Below are positions 55,101-64,000 of a DNA stretch of 64,000 bases, piece by piece. The position numbers were made by a program, and so were the translations under genes. The notes under the pieces are model-generated. The model was not told where the DNA came from and searched no databases. It saw nothing but the letters and a program-made list of their open reading frames with translations. Source of the DNA: Citrus sinensis (Eukaryota > Streptophyta > Magnoliopsida > Sapindales > Rutaceae); NCBI RefSeq assembly GCF_022201045.2, contig NC_068563.1:4030001-4094000 (forward strand), in the 5' to 3' direction. Numbering within the stretch: position 1 is the first letter of the stretch; each line of letters opens with the position of its first letter.

Positions 55101-55417
55101 TTTCTGAAAACTTTCTGTTCATATTGCAGCATGTTCCATCACATGTCCTGAAGGATCTTGGACTTAAATTAGCCAAAAAGATTACCATACTGGACGAGCG
55201 TGGGTACTCATTTCATGGACAGCTTGATATCTGGAAGGACGGTCGACAAGGAATTAAAGGATGGAGTGCTTTCTGCCGTGCTAAAAAATTGAAAAAAGAT
55301 GACATTTGCATATGTGAATTCACGCATTCGAGAAAAATGCAAAATACTATAAAGGTGCACATTGTCCAGGGTGTTGGTTCTCAGAGCAAAGCCAAACGAA
55401 GTAGGAGTAAAAATTGA
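52129..55417 (+). CDS. REM-family B3 protein with acidic linker
   Basis: Exons 52129-52191, 54281-54743, 54887-55038 and 55130-55417 give 321 residues; intron 1 is about 2.1 kb. B3-1: GFFKVYLPEKSSNRL, HIPDAFIAYLSPL, VNVAYCDKGVFFLDGWQKF, ADILVLKYDGDCWFNVKIM. The linker (about 95-165) is almost purely acidic: several runs of 4-6 Glu or Asp, such as EDEEEETEEEE and YIEEEDDDDE. B3-2: VGDYGLYPNPYFVSKAWAG, HVPSHVLKDLGLKLAKKI, GIKGWSAFCRAKKLKKDDICICEF, then a basic tail SKAKRSRSKN suitable as a nuclear signal. It is more diverged than the other REM genes, with the KKNSRFR motif replaced by KYDGDCWF. Confidence 0.9.
52192..54280 (+). other. Long first intron of the REM gene
   Basis: About 2.1 kb starting GTAAAT and ending TTTTGTAG. 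AT-rich, with no transposon ends or coding similarity recognised; the short frames inside are chance. Confidence 0.6.
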
Positions 55418-56354
55418 ATATATTTCCATACCAAACTTCTTTTATGTTTATGTGAATGTTATGTTTGCGATATAGTTGCAAAACTTTTCTTGTAAACAGT
55501 TAGGTATTTCAAGTTTCCAACTTCAGGATATGAGCCACTTGCAATTCGTCAAAGAGAATATATGTTAGTAACTTATTTATCCCAGTGTAATTCTGTTACA
55601 AGAAGTATGCAACTCATGCTCTTCCCCTTGGGGTCGTGGCCTTGCATAGTTTTAGTTTCTGCTTTTCAATTGGAGCTATTGATTAGAATCCTGCGGCTTG
55701 CTTCTTGGTTTTTTTTTTTTAATTTTTAATTGTTGGTTTTGTTGAATATCTTCAATTTTTACTCACCATTTCAAAAGAAGGCTAGGGAACATATGACGTG
55801 TATCATATTATGTCTCATGTAAAAATGGTTGGTGCTGCTGATTTGAGAGAAATAACCAATTTGAACAATGATGTAACCTAAGCTGGTGCTGCTTATTCAA
55901 GAGAAAATAATCACTTTGAACAATGTTATAACCCAACGGTCCTGATTTGTTCACCGCAATATGGGACCTCAAGATGATAAAATAATATGGCTCAAACTAG
56001 TGGTCACTGGTCAGTCTCTATTGGCAAGTTCAGTGTCTCATTTTTCTTGGCCAATATTTAAAGTTTCACATTCATCTAATCTTCTTGTCAACCAACCATC
56101 CTCTCCCCACCTGGCACCTTATCCTCTCCCTCGCATACAAATTTTTCATTTCCATTGCCTTTGCCTCCCATTATCTCTGTAATTACCCGAATAGAAAGAA
56201 ACACAAAAATATCAAACACAAGCAGGTGAATTAATTGAACTTCTCAAGTTCTCTAGTTCATGTAAATAAAATTCAACTTACATATCTAATATCACTTACA
56301 ATCTTTTCGCGTTTGTGTTTTTTTACTATTATAGGTTGTGGGTGAAGGTCAATA
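55418..56354. other. Intergenic region and petM promoter/leader
   Basis: The 3' flank of the REM gene is followed by the 5' side of petM. 'ccatcctctccccacctggcaccttatcctctccctc' (56,098-56,135) looks like a light-gene promoter or leader. A probable 5'-UTR intron lies at about 56,226-56,333 (AAGCAG/GTGAAT ... TATTATAG/GTTGTG), ending 21 bases before the petM ATG. Confidence 0.5.
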
Positions 56355-56732
56355 ATGGCAACAGCGTCAGCTACACTTTCTCCGGCAACATTCATTTCTG
56401 CCACTGCTGCTGCAGGCTCATGCAGGAGGAGAAGAAGTGTGAAAGTGAGTTACATCACAGGACTCAACTCTTTTGGTGGGCTGAAAGCACAAAACAGTCT
56501 CACCTCATTAGGCATGCCAGTATCAACTGAGCAGGCTTTTGCAAAGATTGTGAGCTCAGTGAGAGCTCCAGGGAAAGGCGAAGGTCAAAGTGGCGGTGTG
56601 CTAACATCTACATGCAATGCAGCAAGTGAAATTTTCAGGATTGCAGCAATCATGAATGGCCTCGTTCTTATTGGAGTGGCTGTAGGATTTGTTCTTCTCC
56701 GAATTGAAGCTTCTGTTGAGGAGTCTGAGTGA
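56355..56732 (+). CDS. PETM: Cytochrome b6f complex subunit 7 (PetM), plastid precursor
   Basis: A single-exon frame of 125 residues. About the first 86 residues are a Ser/Thr/Ala/Arg-rich chloroplast transit peptide ([15 protein letters not shown]...[20 protein letters not shown]). The mature part (about 87-125) starts near [15 protein letters not shown], has one TM helix ([18 protein letters not shown]) and ends in an acidic tail EESE. This matches PetM, a small single-span thylakoid subunit of the cytochrome b6f complex, which moves electrons from plastoquinol to plastocyanin. PetM is nuclear-encoded in plants. PsbX-like small subunits were considered, but the [10 protein letters not shown] segment is PetM. 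Neighbours are unrelated. Confidence 0.88.
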   Translation: MATASATLSPATFISATAAAGSCRRRRSVKVSYITGLNSFGGLKAQNSLTSLGMPVSTEQAFAKIVSSVRAPGKGEGQSGGVLTSTCNAASEIFRIAAIMNGLVLIGVAVGFVLLRIEASVEESE

Positions 56733-58143
56733 GAAATGCAGAAACTTTAGCTGCTGGTGCTTTATTGTGTATTCTTTTATATCAAGTTTGTATGTTTTAC
56801 AATTTTCTTCAATTGATGTAGAACTTGATTGTTTTGGATTTCTACACCAGACTGGCAAATAGCAAAACTGAGTTTGGTTCAAGAATTTGTTTTTTGACAT
56901 GGTAAACTTAATAAAAATGGCAATTGTTGATTGCTTGATAGACATTTTTTAGATAATTAAATTGGATCAAATGATCCATAAGATTGGTTAATAAAGTCAA
57001 TTTATAACTACATTTCTAATTTCAACTAGTCATATTCAGAGACTTAGATAGCAAAGCAACTTCATCTTCCATTCTTGGCGGTTCTTATTTTCTTTTATAT
57101 TTTAGATAAAATTGTGGAAATAGACGTGGCAGCTCAAGGTGATTGGTGTATGAGATGAAAGAATTATAAGCTGTACAAAGAATTATAGACACGACACCAT
57201 ATGTGCAGGATTTTAATTGGTTCTCAAATTATATCACAGACTAGGTGGTTCAACCGATAAAATATTTTTCGAAAGACTAAAAGTTTTGAGTTTCGAACTT
57301 TGCTCACATCAAATCCAAGAAGGGATTTGATTTTCACTCCTGAAATATTTTTCTTCAATTTGATAGCTAGTGATCCTTCTATTTCTCTAATTTCCTTGTA
57401 ACCTAGACCATCTTTGTGATTTAAAAATATTAGACCAAACCCATTTCAACTTGAATGGGCAAAGTTATAGCACATTGAGTCTTAGGGGAGCAATGGATTT
57501 TTGCATCATCCACTTATGCTTGATGTTGATGCCTCAATAACCATTTTGCAAGATCATCTTCATCCTGCAATTGGAGAGAATGCAGGTACAATGAATGGAG
57601 TGGCTTTTATTCTTTATTAATTTATTTTCTTTGATTAAAGAGCATGTTAACTGTAAGACTTCATAGATAGCCCACAGACTTTGCTTCACTGTAGCAACCA
57701 AAGATTTATTGAATAATTTAAAGACCAAAAGGTCAAAAACTCTTGAAAAGAGTACAATCTGCCTATGCCAGCAACGACGATTATTAAAGAGTTGTATTCT
57801 TTTTTTATTTTTGGTTTGTGTTGACAGAGTCTTACCAGAAGCTACCAGAAGCTCAATTGTAGTTGCCTTCTTGATAGTTATCACTTATCAGATGTTCCGT
57901 GCAGTAATTGTTGTTATTACATGCTCCATGCTCCATACTCTTTCCACATAATCTTTCTTGGGCAGAATTGGTGGAATATCTGAACCTTGTCAGGCTTCAT
58001 TTGTGGACTCTCTGAACCTTGTCTCCCGCTACAATGTTTTATAATTCTAGTCCGATAAACAGATTGGGACATAAGCATATTTGAATGTACAAAGAGTCTT
58101 AAATACGGAATTACAGATCTAGTTTCTCTAATACTGAAAAACA
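56733..58143. other. Intergenic DNA with P450-flank duplication
   Basis: No gene seen. Around 57,430-57,620 the text ('gaccaaacccat', 'atcttcatcctgcaattggagagaatg', 'aatggagtggcttttattctttatt') resembles 63,050-63,190, downstream of the second P450. That suggests a lost third copy, or duplication of the whole P450 unit including its 3' flank. Confidence 0.5.
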
Positions 58144-60019
58144 ATGGGATTCTCCCTTCATCCGCAAGAAATCGTAGGCTTTTGTGCTCTTTTTTTTTCA
58201 ATTATCTGTGTCTATGCGGCTACAAGCAATGCCAAAAGGAACAAGAAAGGAGGCAGGAAGCCACCAGAAGCGGCAGGGGCATGGCCTTGTGTCGGTCACC
58301 TTCATCTCCTGGTAGGATCAAACCAGCTAATACATCAAACACTTGGGAAAATTGCTGATAAGTATGGAAAAGCCTTCTTGATCCACCTTGGAATTCATCG
58401 AGCACTTGTGATTAGCAGCTGGGAAGTGGCAAAAGAATGTTTCACCACCAATGACAAGCTCTTCTCCACACGTCCAAAATCCTTAGCTGTCAAGCTTATG
58501 GGTTATGACCATGCCATGATTGGCTTTGCTCCTTATGGATCGTATTGGCGAGAAGTTAGAAAACTTTCCACAGTCCAACTTCTCTCAAATCATCGGCTTG
58601 AGTTGCTCAAGCATGTTCGTGACACTGAAGTCAAAGTCTTTATCCAAGAGCTACACGAACAATGTGCCAAAAATGGGGGTCATGTTGCTGTTGAGATGAA
58701 GGAAAGGTTTAAGGACTTGGCAATGAATATTATAGTCAGAATGATTGCTGGTAAAAGATATTATGGTAGTGACACCAATGCTGATGATCAGGAATCAAAA
58801 AGATTTCAGAAGGCCTTGGGTGATTTCTTATATCTATTAGGGCTATTCTTGGCCTCAGATAACATTCCATTTCTTGGTTGGTTAGATATTGTAAAGGGAT
58901 ACACAGGTCAAATGAAGAGAACAGCAAAAGAGTTGGATGATGTGTTTGGTAGGCTGGTGCACGAGCATCATCATAAGAGGCTCAACGGGAGCATCAACAA
59001 GGATGAGGAAGACTTCATTGATGTCATGCTGTCTGTCATGGATGATGGCAAGACTTCTCCTGAGGATGCCGATACTGTCATTAAGGCCACTTGCTTGGTA
59101 AGTCCCTGGGAATTCTACAGAAATTTACACAATTAGAGAGAAATTAACTACTGTCTACGATGAAGATGCAAAAGCACTAGAAAAGTAGAACCTAATTTGG
59201 CTAGGGTCTGATCTCTCCTGAAAACTGTTGAGAATATGACGATTGAATTTTTGTTTCTGCAAAAGCTAAATTAAAATAAAAGGTGATATAGGGAAGCCAA
59301 TGAAATCCATCTGCTCATCATCTATCAGTAAATACAGATTACTGGAATGATAACTATTTAAGTGACCATCTCTCTGTGTACTCTTGTTCATTTTGCAGAG
59401 CGTAATATCAGGTGGCAATGATACCACAGTGACCACAATTACATGGGCACTATCTCTTCTATTGAACAACCGGCATGTACTAAAAAAGGCACAAGATGAG
59501 CTTGACATCCATGTTGGAAAGAATCGGCAAGTTGAGGAATCTGATATTAAGAACCTGATATACTTACAAGCAATTGTCAAAGAAACATTAAGATTATGCC
59601 CTCCGCTACCACTTTCAGCTCCACGTGAGGCCATGGAGGATTGCACCATTGATGGCTTCCACATCCCCGCAGGCACACGGCTTATAGTTAACTTGTGGAA
59701 GATGCATCGTGACCCCAGCATTTGGGCAAACCCGTCAGAATTTATACCTGATAGATTCCTAAATGAAAATGCCAAGTTGGATGTTAATGGTCAAGATTTT
59801 GAATTTTTACCATTTGGCTCTGGTAGAAGGAAGTGTCTGGGGATCTCATTCGCTCTTCAGGTTCAGCACTTGACATTGGCACGCCTGCTCCATGCATTCA
59901 ACTTAGGGACAGTCTCAGACACATTGGTTGATATGAGTGAAAGCCCTGGGCTGACTGTCCCTAAAGCAACACCATTGGAGGTTACCCTTACCCCAAGGGC
60001 GCCTTCCAATGTTATTTGA
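58144..60019 (+). CDS. Cytochrome P450, CYP82-like, intact
   Basis: Exons 58144-59097 and 59399-60019 (GT-AG, phase 0) give 524 residues. An N-terminal ER anchor (about 9-28) is followed by a basic stretch and the Pro-rich hinge RKPPEAAGAWPCVGHLHLL. The I-helix oxygen-binding motif is GGNDTT (323-328). ExxR is ETLR (380-383), then the PDRF motif. The heme loop FLPFGSGRRKC has ligand Cys at 464, and the tail ends ATPLEVTLTPR. The single intron just before the I-helix and the sequence style fit the CYP82 family, which hydroxylates terpenoid, flavone, coumarin or alkaloid substrates in various plants; the substrate cannot be told here. A close second copy follows 0.9 kb downstream in the same direction. 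Confidence 0.93.
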
Positions 60020-60938
60020 GTACTAAAAACTTTTCTGTCTCTAAATGCTCTCTGGTGCTTACTCTAGTAACAGTGTCAAGTCTGTAATCAGCTTCCAGTT
60101 ACTATTATCTTGATAACTAAACTCTTCCCTATAAAAGCCGACCTCTTATATATATCTGATTATGTATCATAACGAACATAGCAAGACGAATAATTACTGT
60201 ACTGATCACCAGCATTAGAACAATTCTATGAGCACAAGCAGAAAATGCATTTACAAAGAATGGAATGACTTATTTTTTATTTAGTTTAGTTCATTTATTT
60301 AGGAGAAAACTAACCTTATGACTACATGACATAACCAGAAAATTGCAGCAACTATAGCATTTGCCTTTGGAGATAAAAAGTTTCTGCATCTGGCCTATCA
60401 TATTTAGTTCATTTTACTGCAGCCTGCTGCAAGTAACCAATGATATGGAAGACTTCAAATATATAATTGCCAAAGCTTCTGTCACCGGAAACCAAAGCGC
60501 ATATGCAAGCAACGTTAGATATCTAATAGCCGTGTTTTGTTTTAGATTTTTTTAACCCAACAAAAATTGAGTAATAAGAAGCCAAGAATCATCTTGTTAG
60601 CCATATATTTCAACAATCAACATGGAAGTTCCGTGAAGAAATTGTTGCAAAGTCTTGTTGTTCATCTGCATCATCTTGGGGTTGAAAATTCTTCAATATA
60701 TAGCCAGTAGAATAAGACAAGAACTCGCATTAACGTGCCACCTTTCTACTAAATTGTGGTCCTAATTTTCCTAATAGGGTTAAGTCACAGCTTGCACAAG
60801 TGGTGTCCTTTTGTGCCAAAAAACCCATGCCTTATTTACCACTAGAATATTTTATATCTATGGTCTATTACAAAAGAGTGGAGATATATACAAAGAAAAT
60901 CTTCAATATTATTCTAGTTTCACCAACACTGACAAACC
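60020..60938. other. Intergenic DNA between the two P450 genes
   Basis: No gene seen. It holds the terminator side of the first P450 and the promoter of the second. Confidence 0.5.
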
Positions 60939-62970
60939 ATGGAATTCTCCCTTCAGCTTCAAGCAATCATATGCTTCTGTGCGCTTCTTGCTGCGATTAT
61001 CTGCCTCTATGTGGCTACAAACACTACCAATAGGAACAGAAAGAGAGGCAGCAGGCCACCAGAGCCGGAGGGAGCATGGCCTTTTATCGGTCACCTTCAT
61101 CTCCTCGAAAAGAACCAGCTGCTACATCAAACACTTGGGAAGATGGCTGACAAGTATGGAAAAGCCTTCATGATCCGCCTTGGAATTCGTCAAGCGCTTG
61201 TGATTAGCAGCTGGGAAGTGGCAAAAGAATGTTTCACCACCAATGACAAGCTCTTCTCCTCACGTCCAAAATTCTTAGCAGTGAAGCTCATGGGTTATGA
61301 CCATGCCATGCTGGGCTTTGCTCCTTACGGACCATATTGGCGCAATATTAGGAAATTAGCCACAGTTGAGCTTCTCTCAAATCATCAGCTTGAGCTGATC
61401 AAGCAAGTTCGTGACATTGAAACCAAAATTTTCATTAAGGAGTTGTACGAACTATGTGTGAAAAATGGAGGCCTTGCTGACGTGGAGATGAAGGACAGGT
61501 TTGGGGACTTGGCAATGAACATTATATTGAGAGTGATTGCTGGTAAAAGATTTTTTGGCCGTGACACAAATGCTGATGATCAGGATTCAAGACAATGCCA
61601 GAAGGCTTTGGGCAATTTCTTTTACCTAGTAGGGTTGCTTTTGCCCTCGGATAACATTCCGTTTCTTGGTTGGTTAGATGTTGTGAACGGATATACAGGT
61701 CAAATGAAGAAAACAGCTAAGGAGTTGGACACTCTGTTTGGTAGGTTGGTGTACGAGCATCGTCATAAGAGACTCAACAAGAGCATCAAGGAAGAGGAGA
61801 AAGACTTCATTGATGTCATGGTGTCCGTTCTGGATGATGGTAAGACTTCTGCTGAGGATGCCGATACTGTCATTAAGTCCACTTGCTTGGTATGTCCCGG
61901 CAACTCTGTAACTTCAGTTAATACAATCAGAGCGCAATTAAGAACCACATATCTAAAAGGACTGTGCAAACGTGAAGTAAAGAAATTTAGTTTGACAATG
62001 CTCTCATCTCTCCTAATAAAAATTAAGAATAAGATGGTTCATCCTTCGGTCTTGCAGCAAAAGCAAACAAACTCTAAAACATGTGGTGAGATGGAGGGAT
62101 GCCTATGAATTATATCTGCTTATCATCTATAAGCAACTATAAATCACTGGAATAATTTAGATACTTTGGGAATTATAGTAGAAAAATATAGATTGTCTTA
62201 TTGTGCCTAACAAGATATGAGAATACCAGAACAATATTTTTTTGCACCAAAAAAGATATGAAGTCAAAACTAAAATATTTGTGGCCACCATCTGATTGAT
62301 GGGCTGTAATTGATCATCTTACTTGGCGCCTGTGTTCATTGTGCAGAGCCTTATATTAGGAGGCAATGACACTACAGTGGTCACTCTTACATGGGCACTG
62401 TCTCTACTATTGAACAATCACCATGTGCTAAAAAAAGCACAAGATGAGCTCAGTATCCATGTTGGAAACAATCGGCAAGTTGAGGAATCTAATATAAAGA
62501 ACCTGATATACTTGCAAGCAATTGTCAAAGAAACATTGAGATTATACCCTGCGCTTCCACTTTCAGCTCCACGTGAGGCCATGGAGGATTGCATCATTGG
62601 AGGCTTCCACATCCCAGCAGGCACACGGCTTATAGTTAACTTGTGGAAGATGCATCATGACCCCAGCATATAGGCAAACCCTTCAGAATTTATACCTGAG
62701 AGGTTCCTAAATGAAAATGCCAATTTGGAAGTCAAGGGTCAGGATTTTGAATTTTTACCATTTGGTTCTGGTAGAAGGAAGTGTCCAGGAATCTCATTCG
62801 CTCTTCAAGTACTCCACTTGACCTTAGCACGCCTGCTTCATGCATTCAAGTTAGGGTCAGTTTCAGACACATTAGTTGACATGCGTGAAAGCCCTGGGAT
62901 GACTGTTCCTAAAGCAACACCACTGGAGGTTACCCTTACCCCAAGACTGCCTTCCAAACTATATGTTTGA
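60939..62970 (+). pseudogene. Cytochrome P450, CYP82-like, with a nonsense codon
   Basis: Exons 60939-61889 and 62347-62970 align throughout with the intact neighbour (about 80% by eye) and would also give 524 codons. The Trp codon in HRDPSIWANPSEF is TAG here (62671-62673; TGG to TAG), so the product stops after 425 residues, before PERF and the heme-binding loop. The downstream frame is still open and conserved (FLPFGSGRRKCPGIS), with no other lesion seen. The stop is therefore probably recent, an allele-specific null, or a sequencing error. Without the Cys ligand the truncated protein would be inactive. Confidence 0.9.
62671..62673 (+). other. In-frame TAG in the second P450
   Basis: The codon after HDPSI; the intact paralogue has TGG at the matching place (59,725 area). 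It is the only coding break seen in this copy. Confidence 0.9.
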
Positions 62971-63795
62971 TCGAGAAAATAATAATGCTGGAAGCATCTC
63001 CTGCCATTAAGAACTTAGATAATAAAATTCATACTATATTTAATAAAACTGGACCAAACCCATTCAAGTTAATTTCATATTAAGGCAGTTTCAGTCTTAG
63101 ACTCTAAGTGGCACAAGAACATCTTCATGTTGCACTTTCAGAGAATGTACTTACTTCAATGGAATGATTTTTACTCTCTTTATAGTTTATTTTAGTTACC
63201 CTTAAGACCAAGGCTGCCTTCCATGCTGTTTGAAATCTAAAGTGAGTGTATAAGAGTTTCTCTATCTAAATGCTCTTCGGTAATCACTCTAGCAACATGG
63301 TCTAATCAGGCGTTTGCTGTTTGGAAAGCCCTTCTCAATTGAAAATTAAGCGTGTAGAACTTACATATGTACCGGTGCGTTTCACTTTTTTTTGGGGGGG
63401 GGGGGGGGGGGTGAGGGTTACTGGTGTTTTAAAACTTGTAGTCTGTTAACTGCTTTTCGTAATGTGTTCATTCTTGGAGATGTTAACTTTAAAATTAGAG
63501 AGGAACCAAGTTCCTAGGTCATCAATTTGGCACATTAAGCATATGGATGATTTTGCACTTTAAGCATATAGATGCCTGTTACTAAGAGCTTTTGAGTTAA
63601 ACAAATCTCAGACTTCAACAAAAAGCATATATACATAAATAATTGATAAGGAACTAGTAGTATAATAGAAAGTAATCTACAAGAAATACTCAGCAAATGT
63701 AGAGGTATTGAATTATACAATCAACTTATTTTTTTGAATAGCTCCAAAAGCCTTAAGTAGACATGAAATTGCCCTGTTTGACATACTACATCATC
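62971..63795. other. Intergenic DNA
   Basis: No gene seen. 63,050-63,190 resembles 57,430-57,620. A poly-G run is listed separately. Confidence 0.5.
63394..63411. repeat. 18-base poly-G run
   Basis: Eighteen consecutive G residues after a T run. It is unstable in sequencing, so its length is uncertain. Confidence 0.9.
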
Positions 63796-64000
63796 TTAAG
63801 GATGAGCTTGCTGGTACAGACTAATTGCTATAGGAGGATCTATCACTCTACTGTGAAGCTGCTCATACTCAGTTGCCTTGCCCCTTTGGCTACATTTTTT
63901 AGCTAATATCAGGCAAATGGATCCTGTTAATATCAGTATGCCAGAGAGTATCCAACTGAACTGCAAGTTAGCCAGTGCCCTTGCTCTAGAATCTGCCTCA
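63796..64000 (-). CDS. C-terminal exon of an unrecognised membrane protein (partial)
   Basis: Read on the minus strand from the window edge, an open frame of 67 codons ends at TAA 63796-63798. It shows ADSRARALANLQFSWILSG, a hydrophobic span (about residues 14-34 of the fragment), then KKCSQRGKATEYEQLHSRV and a tail PPIAISLYQQAHP. One TM helix followed by a basic, Tyr-containing cytosolic tail (YEQL fits the YxxPhi sorting pattern) is what can be said. I do not recognise the family. The rest lies beyond 64,000. The nearest gene is the P450 pseudogene, on the opposite strand. Confidence 0.6.
   Translation of the reverse strand, partial: EADSRARALANLQFSWILSGILILTGSICLILAKKCSQRGKATEYEQLHSRVIDPPIAISLYQQAHP

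Noticed and set aside
63394-63411. G run considered as telomeric or G-quadruplex signal
   Set aside because: It is a single homopolymer, not a repeated telomere unit, and may be partly a sequencing artefact.
1-64000. tRNA, rRNA or other structured RNA genes
   Set aside because: None was recognised by eye apart from the tRNA-like part of the SINE and the Copia primer site; a covariance-model scan would be needed to exclude small RNAs.

Overview
This is a plant nuclear window. The genes have GT-AG introns, the intergenic DNA is AT-rich and full of MITEs, and the gene families are plant-only: REM-type B3 factors, LRR receptor kinases, a CC-NBS-LRR relic, an extra-large G protein (XLG), petM and CYP82-like P450s. 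A woody eudicot such as Citrus fits the gene content, but I infer this from gene style and did not match it to a reference.

Layout. 0-7 kb: a broken REM gene, then a CC-NB-ARC resistance-gene relic on the minus strand. The relic is cut by a 3-bp-TSD MITE and an 8-bp-TSD hAT element and carries a 208-bp internal inversion. A second hAT element with a transposase remnant follows. 7-35 kb: repeated copies of a head-to-head unit, an Xa21/EFR-type LRR receptor kinase on the minus strand facing a REM B3 gene on the plus strand. The oldest copy (8.4-8.9 kb) is only a kinase tail joined to promoter-like DNA. The middle copy (9.9-18.2 kb) has a complete receptor kinase whose second exon runs in frame into an XLG-type G-alpha module, while its REM partner is broken and flanked by a full-length Copia element with apparently identical LTRs. 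The right copy (28.0-34.7 kb) has a receptor kinase followed in frame by a second, kinase-dead kinase domain, and an intact REM partner. 36-55 kb: a REM tandem array with three more intact genes and two wrecks, plus nested transposons. 56-64 kb: petM, a CYP82-like pair (one intact, one with a nonsense codon) and the last exon of an unrecognised membrane protein.

The main result is the gene at 9,893-15,990. Seven exons with canonical splice sites and matching phases give one open frame of 1,463 codons: signal peptide, 10 LRRs, TM helix, non-RD kinase, duplicated XLG Cys-rich module, and an XLG Ras-like domain without its helical domain. A pattern-recognition-type receptor and a G-alpha-like protein would be one polypeptide. 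Arabidopsis XLG2/XLG3 act with the FLS2-BIK1 immune complex, so this looks like a covalent version of a known partnership. Its paralogue at 28-32 kb gained a different domain, a pseudokinase, at the same C-terminal position.

Everything here was read by eye. Exon boundaries come from splice consensus, phase and paralogue comparison; no alignment or expression data were available.
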